A stretch of DNA of 8,637 nt. Source: Pseudorhodobacter antarcticus. GTDB lineage: Bacteria > Pseudomonadota > Alphaproteobacteria > Rhodobacterales > Rhodobacteraceae. Shown piece by piece: positions 1 to 7,394 of the stretch (its first letter is position 1; each line of letters opens with the position of its first letter). The stretch covers positions 1 through 8,637 of the forward strand of contig CAMAWZ010000091.1 of assembly GCA_945861995.1 (NCBI GenBank), given 5' to 3'. Under the pieces are notes generated by a model. The model ran no database searches. It worked only from the letters and a program-made list of their open reading frames with translations, and was not told the DNA's origin. The position numbers and the translations under genes were made by a program.

Positions 1-574
1 TGTCGCGGTTCAACTCTTGCATTTCGTGCAACCAGCCGATCACGGGCAAAGCATAAGGGTGGTTCAAATACTGCGCGGCGGTCATTTGTTCACGGAACAG
101 GGCAGAGGGGACGCTGTCGACCCGTTGGCCGCGCTCTTCCAAAATAACCTGCAATTCGGTGGCAACATTTTCTGTCGACAGGTTCAAATTGGCCATACGG
201 TCGGCCTCTAGGCGCATCATCTCGCCCAATTGATCGGCAGGAACGCGCTGATAATAGGCGGTGTAATCATCTGATGTAAAAGCATTATCGCTGCCACCAT
301 TGGCCGCGACGATTGCCGAAAATTCGCCAGATGCAACAATATCTGTGCCCTTGAACATCAGATGCTCAAAGAAATGCGCAATGCCAGATTGCCCAGCAGG
401 CTCGTCTGCGCGGCCCGTCTTAAACCAAACCATCTGCGTAACCACGGGCGCCCGATGATCTTCGATCACCACAATCTTCAGCCCATTATCCAGCGCAAAC
501 TCAGTCACAGGTTCGCCATAAGCCGGAACTGCGAACGCCCCCAACATGGTCGCAATGCGAAAAACTGACTGCAT
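1..574 (-). CDS. M16 family zinc metallopeptidase (pitrilysin-like), N-terminal part
   Basis: Partial gene: the start codon is at 574 and the frame is open through 191 residues to the left edge, so the C-terminal part is missing. The zinc motif HFFEH lies at residues 67-71, with the metal-binding and activating glutamates further on at E140 and E147 (motif TELQVILEER); the spacing from HFFEH to E147 fits the M16 family. Typical M16 text follows, such as HPYALPVIGW at about 172-181. The first ~20 residues are hydrophobic with a short basic start and could be a signal peptide, so a periplasmic protease is likely. A purine-rich stretch (AAGGGTGG) sits about 9 nt before the ATG. The gene follows the DUF3035 lipoprotein gene after 61 bp on the same strand. 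In related genomes a second M16 gene often follows; that would lie outside this window. Family is certain, substrate unknown. Confidence 0.95.
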   Translation of the reverse strand, partial: MQSVFRIATMLGAFAVPAYGEPVTEFALDNGLKIVVIEDHRAPVVTQMVWFKTGRADEPAGQSGIAHFFEHLMFKGTDIVASGEFSAIVAANGGSDNAFTSDDYTAYYQRVPADQLGEMMRLEADRMANLNLSTENVATELQVILEERGQRVDSVPSALFREQMTAAQYLNHPYALPVIGWLHEMQELNRD

Positions 575-635
575 TCTTAGCCCACCCTTTTCACCAAACC
601 TAGGCACTGCTGCGCCAGTGGCAAGGGCGCGGTGA

Positions 636-1163
636 TCACTTATTCGCGGGTGGCGGGGCGGATGGGGTTGCAACGCCCACAGCACGCCAGCGCGCCAATT
701 CGGCATCCTGATCCAATGATTGCGCGCGGTACGCCTTGAAATACACCGTCATTTTGAACAACCGCTCTAGCAAAAGGCCATTGTTGCGCTTGCGGAAATC
801 CAGATCTTCGGCGGCCAGAACGCTGCGAATGCTTTGGGTTACCCCATTACGGCTGGCATAGGTGATGATCCCGCCATCCCCGCGCGATGATGCGTCTGGG
901 TTCGGGGCATTGCCGCCCAATGCCACCAAAGCATCTGCCATCGGGTTTGGATCAACCAAATTCGCACCACCAGGCGTAGGTTCGGGCAGCACCGCCAGAT
1001 CCTTGGGCATTTCCAAGGGTTTGACAGGCAAAATCGAAAATTCGTCAGGCCCATTGGTATCTGACCGAAGGTTCATCAGGTTTGGTTCTTTGGAAGATGC
1101 ACACGCACCCAGCAAAGATATGGCGCTGACGCCCATGAAAATGGCCACAATGGCAGGCCGCAT
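636..1163 (-). CDS. bamF: DUF3035 / BamF-type outer-membrane lipoprotein
   Basis: A 175-residue protein that begins with a lipoprotein signal peptide: MRP, then a hydrophobic run and the lipobox LGAC, with the lipid-bearing cysteine at residue 21. After it comes a short conserved segment, DEFSILPVKPLEMPKDL, of the kind that defines DUF3035. This family is known as BamF, an accessory lipoprotein of the beta-barrel assembly machine described in Caulobacter, with local likeness to the N-terminus of BamC. The rest is polar and ends in a Pro/Ala-rich tail. The open frame continues upstream to 1301, overlapping lspA. I chose the ATG at 1163 because it places the signal peptide at the N-terminus and has GGAGA about 6 nt upstream; an ATG at 1196 is the only serious alternative. 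The neighbour lspA encodes the peptidase that would mature this protein. The BamF role itself is transferred from family knowledge. Confidence 0.85.
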   Translation of the reverse strand: MRPAIVAIFMGVSAISLLGACASSKEPNLMNLRSDTNGPDEFSILPVKPLEMPKDLAVLPEPTPGGANLVDPNPMADALVALGGNAPNPDASSRGDGGIITYASRNGVTQSIRSVLAAEDLDFRKRNNGLLLERLFKMTVYFKAYRAQSLDQDAELARWRAVGVATPSAPPPANK

Positions 1164-1224
1164 CTGAAATCTCCACCCCAAGAGTTGCCTCACCATAAAC
1201 GATGCTTTCGCCGCCGTCACGGGG

Positions 1225-1698
1225 TCATTCACGCGAACGCTTGCCTTCTGCAAAAAGCGCAAGTCCGATTGCCCCCGCAAAAATGCTGATATCGGCGACA
1301 TTAAAGGAAAACGGGTTGTTTATGCCGCAACAAGACATGTTCAGAAAATCTGCAACTGCACCGAAAAGTATGCGGTCAATGACATTGCCCAGCGCGCCGC
1401 CCACCAAAAAGCCCGCAGAAACATGGGCGATACGCGGCATCGGCGCACGCCGCAGCCAAATCAAAACCCCCGCGCAAATGACCAAGGCCACAGTGATCAG
1501 CGCCCAGCGCGTGGCAGGGTTGTCCGCGGCAAGCAGGCCAAAATTTACCCCATAATTCCACGCCATACGCAGGTTCAAATAGGGCGGGATCACATCCAGC
1601 GCGCCCAGTTGGGCCAAGTTTAGATGGAACACCACAAACCATTTGCTGGCCTGATCCACCACAAAAACCACGAAGGCAACGATAAGGGCGATTTTCAT
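1225..1698 (-). CDS. lspA: Lipoprotein signal peptidase (signal peptidase II)
   Basis: LspA is an inner-membrane aspartyl protease that removes the signal peptide of diacylglyceryl-prolipoproteins just before the lipidated cysteine. The protein has 157 residues, normal for the family, with about four membrane segments (roughly 3-23, 64-82, 92-112 and 133-151). The catalytic aspartates are visible: D108 in GNVIDR and D136 in FNVADISIF. D15 in the DQASK motif and the NYGVNFG motif (49-54) are also family hallmarks. The frame is open further upstream inside purH, but the ATG at 1698 begins the first membrane helix properly and lies one base after the purH stop (TGA-C-ATG). This suggests translational coupling to purH. 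The lipoprotein gene downstream is a likely substrate. Confidence 0.98.
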   Translation of the reverse strand: MKIALIVAFVVFVVDQASKWFVVFHLNLAQLGALDVIPPYLNLRMAWNYGVNFGLLAADNPATRWALITVALVICAGVLIWLRRAPMPRIAHVSAGFLVGGALGNVIDRILFGAVADFLNMSCCGINNPFSFNVADISIFAGAIGLALFAEGKRSRE

Positions 1699-1699
1699 G

Positions 1700-3286
1700 T
1701 CAGTGCCTGAAATGGCGTTGATTGGTGAAGACCATCGCAAGGCCCGCGTCATCGGCGGCCTTGATAACCTCGTCATCGCGCATGGATCCACCCGGTTGGA
1801 TGATTGCTGTCGCCCCTGCATCGGCGGCGGCAATCAGGCCATCGGCAAAGGGAAAGAACGCATCTGACGCAACGACTGATCCAATCGTTGGGCTGGCGGG
1901 CAGGCCCAGCGCATCCGCCATATCCTGCCCCTTGCGCGCGGCAATGCGGGTGCTGTCGATTCGGCTCATTTGCCCCGCACCAATACCCACTGTCGCCCCG
2001 TCTTTCACATAAATAATCGCGTTCGATTTCACGTGTTTGGCCACGCTCCATGCGAACAAAAGGTCGGCCACCTCAGCGGGCGTTGGCGCGCGTTTGGTGA
2101 CCACCTTTAAATCAGAGGCGGTCAGATGCCCGTTGTCGCGATCTTGCAGCAAAAATCCGCCCGCTACTTGCCGGTAAGCCATGCCGCCCGCGCGCGGATC
2201 GGGCAATCCGCCCGTTGTCAAAAGGCGCAGGTTTTTCTTAGCCGCAAAAATTGCGCGTGCGGCGTCGCTGGCCGAAGGCGCGATCACCACTTCGGTGAAA
2301 ATCTTTACGATTTCTTCTGCCGTCTCGGCATCAAGTTCTTGATTCAAAGCCACAATTCCGCCAAAGGCCGATGTTTGGTCGCAATCATAGGCGCGCAAAT
2401 AGGCGTCCTTCAAATTGCCCGCCGTGCCCACGCCGCAGGGATTTGCGTGTTTGATAATGGCACAGACTGGCCCCGCGCCCGCAAATTCTGCGACCAGTTC
2501 AAAGGCGGCATCGGTGTCGTTTATGTTGTTATACGACAGCTCTTTGCCCTGCCATTGCTGCGCTGTCGCCACGCCCGCACGGCCCGATCCATCTGTATAG
2601 AACGCCGCCTTTTGATGGGGGTTTTCACCGTAGCGCAGCTTTTGCGCCAGCTCGCCGCCAAAGGCGCGGTTGGGCGGGAATGGCGCGTCAAGCTGCCCCG
2701 CCATCCAGTTCGAAACAGCCGCATCATAGGCCGCCGTTCGGGCATAGGCCGCAAGCGCCGACTTTTGCCGAAAGGCAAGGCTGGTCGCCCCATTTTGCGC
2801 GCGCATCTGATCCAGCAGCACCCCGTAATCAGCGGGGTCAGTGACAACCGCGACAAAGCGGTGATTCTTGGCGGCCGCGCGGATCATCGCTGGCCCGCCA
2901 ATGTCGATATTCTCGATGCACGTTGCGTGATCTGCGCCGCGCGCCACAGTCGCCTCGAACGGATAAAGATTGACGATCAGCAGGTCAATTGGCTCGATTC
3001 CATGCGCGGCCATGGCCAGCAAATGTTCGTCGTCATCACGCAGCGCCAGCAGCCCGCCATGCACGTTTGGATGCAGGGTTTTCACCCGCCCATCCATCAT
3101 TTCGGGAAAACCTGTCACATCTGCCACATCGCGCACGGCCAGCCCCGCACTGCGCAGCATTCCCGCAGTGCCGCCCGTGGAAATCAACTCGACCCCTTGT
3201 CCCGCCAGTGCGCGGGCCAGTTCCAAAATGCCCGTCTTGTCGGATACAGAAATCAACGCGCGCCCGATTGGCACTAAATTTGGCAT
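1700..3286 (-). CDS. purH: Bifunctional AICAR formyltransferase / IMP cyclohydrolase
   Basis: PurH performs the last two steps of de novo purine synthesis in the cytosol: AICAR plus 10-formyl-tetrahydrofolate gives FAICAR, which is then cyclised to IMP. The full-length protein has 528 residues. The N-terminal cyclohydrolase (MGS-like) domain shows SDKTG (15-19), STGGT (36-40) and KTLHPNVHGG (69-78). The C-terminal transformylase domain shows LRYGENPHQ (217-225), SYNNINDTDA (251-260), the catalytic pair K279-H280 in IIKHANPCGVG, SAFGG (306-310) and GIGAGQMSR (434-442). The C-terminus is the usual MVFTNQRHFRH. A strong GGGGAGG lies 8 nt before the ATG. It follows the heparinase-like gene after 48 bp and is nearly fused to lspA. 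No PurR-like operator or riboswitch was recognised in the short gap upstream. Confidence 0.99.
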   Translation of the reverse strand: MPNLVPIGRALISVSDKTGILELARALAGQGVELISTGGTAGMLRSAGLAVRDVADVTGFPEMMDGRVKTLHPNVHGGLLALRDDDEHLLAMAAHGIEPIDLLIVNLYPFEATVARGADHATCIENIDIGGPAMIRAAAKNHRFVAVVTDPADYGVLLDQMRAQNGATSLAFRQKSALAAYARTAAYDAAVSNWMAGQLDAPFPPNRAFGGELAQKLRYGENPHQKAAFYTDGSGRAGVATAQQWQGKELSYNNINDTDAAFELVAEFAGAGPVCAIIKHANPCGVGTAGNLKDAYLRAYDCDQTSAFGGIVALNQELDAETAEEIVKIFTEVVIAPSASDAARAIFAAKKNLRLLTTGGLPDPRAGGMAYRQVAGGFLLQDRDNGHLTASDLKVVTKRAPTPAEVADLLFAWSVAKHVKSNAIIYVKDGATVGIGAGQMSRIDSTRIAARKGQDMADALGLPASPTIGSVVASDAFFPFADGLIAAADAGATAIIQPGGSMRDDEVIKAADDAGLAMVFTNQRHFRH

Positions 3287-3334
3287 GGCGGCAGCCTCCC
3301 CATCGTTTCATCGGCACGTTAACATCGGAGCCGT

Positions 3335-5092
3335 TTACTGGGGCACCGATAACTCATCCCGCTCTACATCGCGGATGCCAAGCGGAGTATCCTTTGCCTT
3401 CGACAACGTCCAGCCGATACGCGTGTCTTCTTCGCGGGCGCGGCACGTCAGCACGATTTGTTGGGTTTGGCGTGGGCGCAGCCGTGTTTTTTCCAGAAAA
3501 ATCGATGGCTCAAGCGTAAGTGCGGCGCGGCCATCGTGGCGAAAGACCCAAACCTCGCCGCTTTTCAGGGCCAATGACACAGCCTTGCCGCCCAGATCCA
3601 GCGTGGCACTGACATCGGGGTGCAGATGAAAGCGCACTGAAATGCCAATCCCTTCAACCCAATGGTCAGACAAAACCTTGGCCAATCGCTTTTTTTCGGG
3701 TTCAAGCTGGGCTGCCATGCGATCCAGCCCCGCCAATTTGCGCCCGTCTGGTGTCAGCCACACTTCGCGCATATGCGCCAACCCATGCGTTTTTGACCAA
3801 CCGTCATGCGTCAGGCTTAGGTGCAATCCATCGGCCAGCGCAGCCTGTTTTAAATCGCGTACACTCGCGCCATCGCCAAAGCTATCTCCAGCCTCGTGGC
3901 CGCGCGGGCCCATCATGCGCGACGAAGACGACCCTTCGACCGACAGCGCCGAGTGCGACGCCGTAGCCCGTCCCGCTCGCCACCAATCTGCGCTAAAAGG
4001 GCGGCCTGATCCGCAAGATACAATCAATGGGCGGCGGCCCGAGGTCAGCTCGAACGCCGCTGTCGATGCATGGCCATCGTCGCCCGCATCGCCCTTGGGC
4101 GGCGCAGCAACATCCATAATCACCGAAGTGCGCCCCGCCGAAAGCCGCGCAAACCCCATGCCCAACGTCGGGCCCGTAAATCCTGCCGCTTTAATTCCAG
4201 CAGCAGAAAGCGATTGATCCAGCCGCCCGTCCGCCCCGCGCCCGCCGCCATGAAATCGCGCCAGCCCTCCATCGGCGTGGCGCAGCATCCGCAGGCAGGG
4301 TGCGATACGTTCAATCGCAGCGCTTAGCGCGCGCGGAGGTGGGCGGCCCACATTGGCCATCGCATGTTCGGCCCATGTCAGCAGGGTGAAAACCTCTAGC
4401 AATTCTTCAGGGCTGCGGGTGGCAATGCCGCCATCTGCGGCGATACCCTTGTCGCATTCATTGGCCAGCGCGGTTTCAGCCGAGGGGACGAATTCGGCCA
4501 AGCCATCCAGCGAAAGCCCTGCATATATCAGCCCTGTCAACGCCTCGATTCGCGCAATGCCCGGCGGCGTTTTGCGCCACTGGCGCGACAGATACATCAC
4601 TTGCGCCGAGGCTTCGGCAAAGAAGCGGGTGCTATCAACGGCTTTGCGGCCTGCCAACAATAACGGCGCGTGATTGACCCAGCGGATCAGGCGGCGGCCT
4701 GTTAAATCCGCGCTCCAGCCGTCACCCCGCCCAGCGCCAAAGCGTTTGATCCACTCAAACGTCCAATCCTGCGCAACTTTGCGTGCAGGGCCATCGCCAA
4801 CAGCGGCCAGATCATCCAGCCATGCAAAGCCTGTCCGATCGTCGGGCAAAGTAAAGTCGCCAGTTCTGCGCGGCATGGGAATATCCCATATCGACACATT
4901 CGGCGCGGTCACCAACTGGCCCGCAACAAAGAAATTGCCCGCCATCAGTTGTTTGCCGCGCGCATAAAGGCCAATGCTGCGCGGCTCTGGCTGGCTGACA
5001 AACCCCTTTGCCACGGCAGGTGCCCGCCGCGCCCGCCACATGGCAATGCGCGCTGATAGCCCGCCTGTGCTGTGGGGGGATTGTCCGCTCAT
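3335..5092 (-). CDS. Heparinase II/III family protein
   Basis: A 585-residue protein with an N-terminal alpha-helical part (to about 280) and a C-terminal beta-rich part typical of heparinase II/III. The core motif is GHAST followed by AFELTSGRRPLIVSCGSG (about 340-363), then RATASHSALSVEG (375-387), matching the pattern of a histidine, a strand and a downstream R-x-T-x-x-H-x-x-L segment. RFHLHPDV (487-494) and SVRFHLH resemble the late strands of the family. Known members are lyases of acidic polysaccharides, but the usual H-x-H-A/N-D signature reads H-A-S-T here, and I see no signal peptide, so a typical secreted lyase role is doubtful. The ATG at 5092 has GGATAGGGG upstream, 29 bp after the saccharopine gene and 48 bp before purH. 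My recollection is that a heparinase-like gene beside purH-lspA recurs in Rhodobacterales. Substrate unknown. Confidence 0.92.
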   Translation of the reverse strand: MSGQSPHSTGGLSARIAMWRARRAPAVAKGFVSQPEPRSIGLYARGKQLMAGNFFVAGQLVTAPNVSIWDIPMPRRTGDFTLPDDRTGFAWLDDLAAVGDGPARKVAQDWTFEWIKRFGAGRGDGWSADLTGRRLIRWVNHAPLLLAGRKAVDSTRFFAEASAQVMYLSRQWRKTPPGIARIEALTGLIYAGLSLDGLAEFVPSAETALANECDKGIAADGGIATRSPEELLEVFTLLTWAEHAMANVGRPPPRALSAAIERIAPCLRMLRHADGGLARFHGGGRGADGRLDQSLSAAGIKAAGFTGPTLGMGFARLSAGRTSVIMDVAAPPKGDAGDDGHASTAAFELTSGRRPLIVSCGSGRPFSADWWRAGRATASHSALSVEGSSSSRMMGPRGHEAGDSFGDGASVRDLKQAALADGLHLSLTHDGWSKTHGLAHMREVWLTPDGRKLAGLDRMAAQLEPEKKRLAKVLSDHWVEGIGISVRFHLHPDVSATLDLGGKAVSLALKSGEVWVFRHDGRAALTLEPSIFLEKTRLRPRQTQQIVLTCRAREEDTRIGWTLSKAKDTPLGIRDVERDELSVPQ

Positions 5093-5121
5093 TTTGCCCC
5101 TATCCTACTGTCACCATATAC

Positions 5122-6264
5122 TTATGCCAGATGATCCACCCGCGCCATATATTGCGCAAGAGTTTTCACTTGGTTCAGCCAATTTGCCAGCAGTTTAGGC
5201 TCGTGCGGGGCTGCGTGAACGCCTGCCGCAATCTCGCCGTTCAGCGCAGAGGTGACGGCAAATGACACAGGCATCGACACAAGCCGCGCCATCGCCGATC
5301 CGCGCGCATCGCCCCAAGCATCCAGTGCCCATGTTTCATGATACACGCTGCGGCCCTCGCGTTCGGCGTTCAAGGATACAAACAGCACCACGCGGTCAGG
5401 CTCGCCCGGCGCATAGGAATTGGCGGCCAGAAATTCGACTGCCATTTCGGCAAGGCGGGCATCGCCACTTGGCCCTTCTAGGGTTTCAATTTCGCGAAAC
5501 ACGGGGCCCCACGCCTGTGCCCAACCATTCAGCCGAATAGTGCCGCGCACAAAATCGCGCAGCTTCCATGCGGGGTCAAAGCGGTAATCGGCGATAAAGG
5601 GGTAACTGTCGCGGTTGGGGTACACCTCGAATGATTCGGGGCTTCGCAGGGGGGCCTCATAGGCCGTGATCGCATCCCAAGGGCGCGAGACTTTTAGTTC
5701 GGCAAAATCGCGCAAAGACCGCGACGGCGAACGCAGCGCCTTTAGAACCCCCAAAGGTGCCCACGAAAATTTGTATCGAAACGGGTTGGGAATTTTCGGA
5801 ACCCCGCCGCAATAGGATGTGAAAGAGATAACATTATCAGCGTGATAGCCAATGCTGGCGCGATAACGCGCCACCAAATCATGCGCCATCAAATGGTCAA
5901 TGCCGGGGTCTAGCCCCACTTCATTCACCGACACCAGCCCTTGCGCGCGAAACGCGCCGTCCAGTGCCCGCATTTCAGGCGCGATATAGGAAGACGAGGC
6001 AAAATGCGCCCCCTTGTCTAAGCAAACTTGTGCAATTGATACGTGCTGATCGGCGGGCAGCATGGATACGGCAATATCGCCAGCCTTCAGCGCATCTTTC
6101 AGCGCGTCCAACGAAAAGGCGCGAATATCGGTGGTTAAATCCCCGACCACATCGCGCGCTTTTTCAACTGTGCGGTTCCAAACAACCACCTGATGCCCTG
6201 CTTCTAGCAGCGCCCGCAAACCAGGGGGCGAGGAAAGGCCCGTGCCGCACCAATGAATTGTCAT
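5122..6264 (-). CDS. Saccharopine dehydrogenase/reductase, L-glutamate-forming type (LYS9-like)
   Basis: A 380-residue enzyme expected to interconvert saccharopine with glutamate plus 2-aminoadipate 6-semialdehyde. The N-terminus is a Rossmann fold with a glycine-rich turn (CGTGLSSPPG, 6-15) and NRT at the end of the second strand (30-32). Family text follows: SSSYIAPEMRAL (90-101), NEVGLDPGIDHLMA (114-127), SYCGGVPKIPNP (150-161) and YKFSWAPLGVL (164-174), the last two being close to LYS9-type saccharopine reductases. The start at 6264 has GGGAGA about 6 nt upstream and lies 12 bp after the stop of the other saccharopine enzyme, which argues strongly for one operon and one pathway. Cofactor (NAD or NADP) cannot be settled by eye. 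Homospermidine or carboxynorspermidine synthases share the fold, but the saccharopine-type motifs and the partner gene make them less likely. Confidence 0.9.
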   Translation of the reverse strand: MTIHWCGTGLSSPPGLRALLEAGHQVVVWNRTVEKARDVVGDLTTDIRAFSLDALKDALKAGDIAVSMLPADQHVSIAQVCLDKGAHFASSSYIAPEMRALDGAFRAQGLVSVNEVGLDPGIDHLMAHDLVARYRASIGYHADNVISFTSYCGGVPKIPNPFRYKFSWAPLGVLKALRSPSRSLRDFAELKVSRPWDAITAYEAPLRSPESFEVYPNRDSYPFIADYRFDPAWKLRDFVRGTIRLNGWAQAWGPVFREIETLEGPSGDARLAEMAVEFLAANSYAPGEPDRVVLFVSLNAEREGRSVYHETWALDAWGDARGSAMARLVSMPVSFAVTSALNGEIAAGVHAAPHEPKLLANWLNQVKTLAQYMARVDHLA

Positions 6265-6265
6265 C

Positions 6266-6280
6266 TTAAATCTCCCTTAA
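6266..6280. promoter_or_regulatory. TTAA-N7-TTAA box (CtrA-like), possibly chance
   Basis: The bases TTAA (6266-6269), seven spacer bases and TTAA (6277-6280) match exactly the classic CtrA recognition pattern of alphaproteobacteria. The box sits across the 12-bp gap between the two saccharopine genes and uses the stop codon of the first and the ribosome binding region of the second. Its position inside a likely operon makes a coincidence quite possible; no promoter is visible beside it. Confidence 0.2.
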
Positions 6281-7329
6281 ACTTTGGCGACATGCGCCAG
6301 ATATTCCATCTTGGCCCGCGCCCAAACACCCGTGTCAATCGCCCCAAGTTGCGCTAAAGTGGGCAGCAACTGCGCCGCATAATCAATGCTGCTTTCCACG
6401 GGCAGCAATGACGGCAGGTTATCAATTGCCGTGACATCAAGAACGGGGTTATCTGCCACACGCAGGGCAGGCTCGGCCCATTCGGTCGTGCGATTGTAAA
6501 CCTTGATGGGCGAGAAATCGGATGTCGGATCGCAGGCAATATCGCCGATCACTGTCAGCTTGCGCGCAGTGTCGGCAATCGCACTTGCGGGCACGAACAC
6601 GGGGCAACCTGGGCGGGCAAGGATGCAATTAAGGAAAATCTCATGCGCCAGAATTTCGGGAAATGGCCCGCCGCTGGCAGTTTCTGCGATGTCCCATTTT
6701 GTGACCTCAAGCCCCATCGCGCCGCACAAATCTGCCGCCCCCGTGCCAACCCGCCCCAAAGCGCCAATAATAATCGCGCGCGGGCGTTTTGCGGCGGGTA
6801 GATCGGCAGTCAAATCGGCAAGCAGCGCCGCCTTGCCGGCATACTTTGAAACGGGCCCCGCCAGCGCGCCCTTTTGCTGCGCGGCCCAGCATTTTATGGC
6901 AACGGCAGCCCCCGCATAACCCGCCCAATAGCCAAAGGCAGCCACGCGGCGGCCGTTTTCATCCACCAAATATTGCAAATCATACAACGTCCCGCCGCCC
7001 GCCTTGAACCGCTTGAGCAGCACTTGCCCTGCGGGCTGGCCCTTGAACGCATGGCCAAACATAATGTGGCGGTGGGTCAGCGGCATGCCATCTTCGGGCA
7101 GTTCCTTTAGGCCAAATATAATCGCATCCGCAGGCGCTTGTGGCCATGCGTTTTCGGGCGCAATGGCGCATCCCGCTGCACGATAGCCATCAATCAAAAT
7201 GGCGCGCACGGATGACTGTTCGACCGTCACTTTGATGCCTGCCGCAATCAGCGCCGCTGCGCCTTCGGGGGTCAGACCAACACGTTCCTCATTTGGCCGC
7301 TGCTCGGCCCGCACCCACAGATGGGTCAT
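6277..7329 (-). CDS. Saccharopine dehydrogenase, NAD+, L-lysine-forming type (LYS1-like)
   Basis: A 350-residue enzyme of the alanine dehydrogenase/saccharopine dehydrogenase fold, interconverting lysine plus 2-oxoglutarate with saccharopine. Visible features are RPNEERVGLTP at the N-terminus (11-21), K75 in GLKELPED and H93 in FGHAFKGQ (the Lys/His acid-base pair of LYS1 enzymes). There is also a nucleotide-binding turn IIGALGRVGTGA (187-198), two cysteines at 205 and 235 in the positions seen in fungal enzymes, and a late DNLPSLLPVESS segment (303-314). The ATG at 7329 has AAAGGA about 8 nt upstream. The gene leads the saccharopine pair, 65 bp after xthA. In bacteria that make lysine by the diaminopimelate route, the pair would act in lysine breakdown, feeding 2-aminoadipate semialdehyde forward. 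The fungal biosynthetic direction is less likely, but the sequence alone cannot exclude it. Confidence 0.93.
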   Translation of the reverse strand: MTHLWVRAEQRPNEERVGLTPEGAAALIAAGIKVTVEQSSVRAILIDGYRAAGCAIAPENAWPQAPADAIIFGLKELPEDGMPLTHRHIMFGHAFKGQPAGQVLLKRFKAGGGTLYDLQYLVDENGRRVAAFGYWAGYAGAAVAIKCWAAQQKGALAGPVSKYAGKAALLADLTADLPAAKRPRAIIIGALGRVGTGAADLCGAMGLEVTKWDIAETASGGPFPEILAHEIFLNCILARPGCPVFVPASAIADTARKLTVIGDIACDPTSDFSPIKVYNRTTEWAEPALRVADNPVLDVTAIDNLPSLLPVESSIDYAAQLLPTLAQLGAIDTGVWARAKMEYLAHVAKV

Positions 7330-7339
7330 CGCACTATCC

Positions 7340-7349
7340 TTTGATCAAA
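7340..7349. promoter_or_regulatory. Palindrome TTTGATCAAA before the lysine/saccharopine genes
   Basis: A perfect 10-bp palindrome lies 10 bp upstream of the first saccharopine gene, overlapping its AAAGGA ribosome binding site and adjoining a -10-like GATAAT (minus strand, 7349-7354). This is a reasonable operator position. However, no matching -35 element was seen and no known operator is matched: the FNR box needs four more bases between its halves. Low confidence as a functional site. Confidence 0.25.
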
Positions 7350-7394
7350 TTATCCCGCCCAAGATAGCAGAACGCGGCGCGGGCGAAAGAGCAG

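Noticed and set aside
604..620. Small hairpin CACTG-6 nt-CAGTG between the lipoprotein and M16 genes
   Set aside because: Only 5 bp and no T-tract follows, so a terminator is not supported.
1164..1301. N-terminal extension of the BamF-type lipoprotein to an upstream ATG at 1301
   Set aside because: It would bury the lipoprotein signal peptide 46 residues inside the protein and overlap lspA; the ATG at 1163 has its own SD.
1699..1833. Extension of lspA upstream into purH
   Set aside because: The extra residues are a polar shadow of purH; family proteins begin at the first membrane helix, as from 1698.
2126..3277. Long plus-strand open frame (383 codons) opposite purH
   Set aside because: It is fully antisense to an unmistakable purH, has an arginine/cysteine-rich shadow composition, no family motif and no convincing ribosome binding site.
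7349..7377. Promoter for the saccharopine genes based on GATAAT
   Set aside because: No -35-like hexamer at 16-18 bp spacing (CCGCGT region) was found; only the palindrome is reported, at low confidence.
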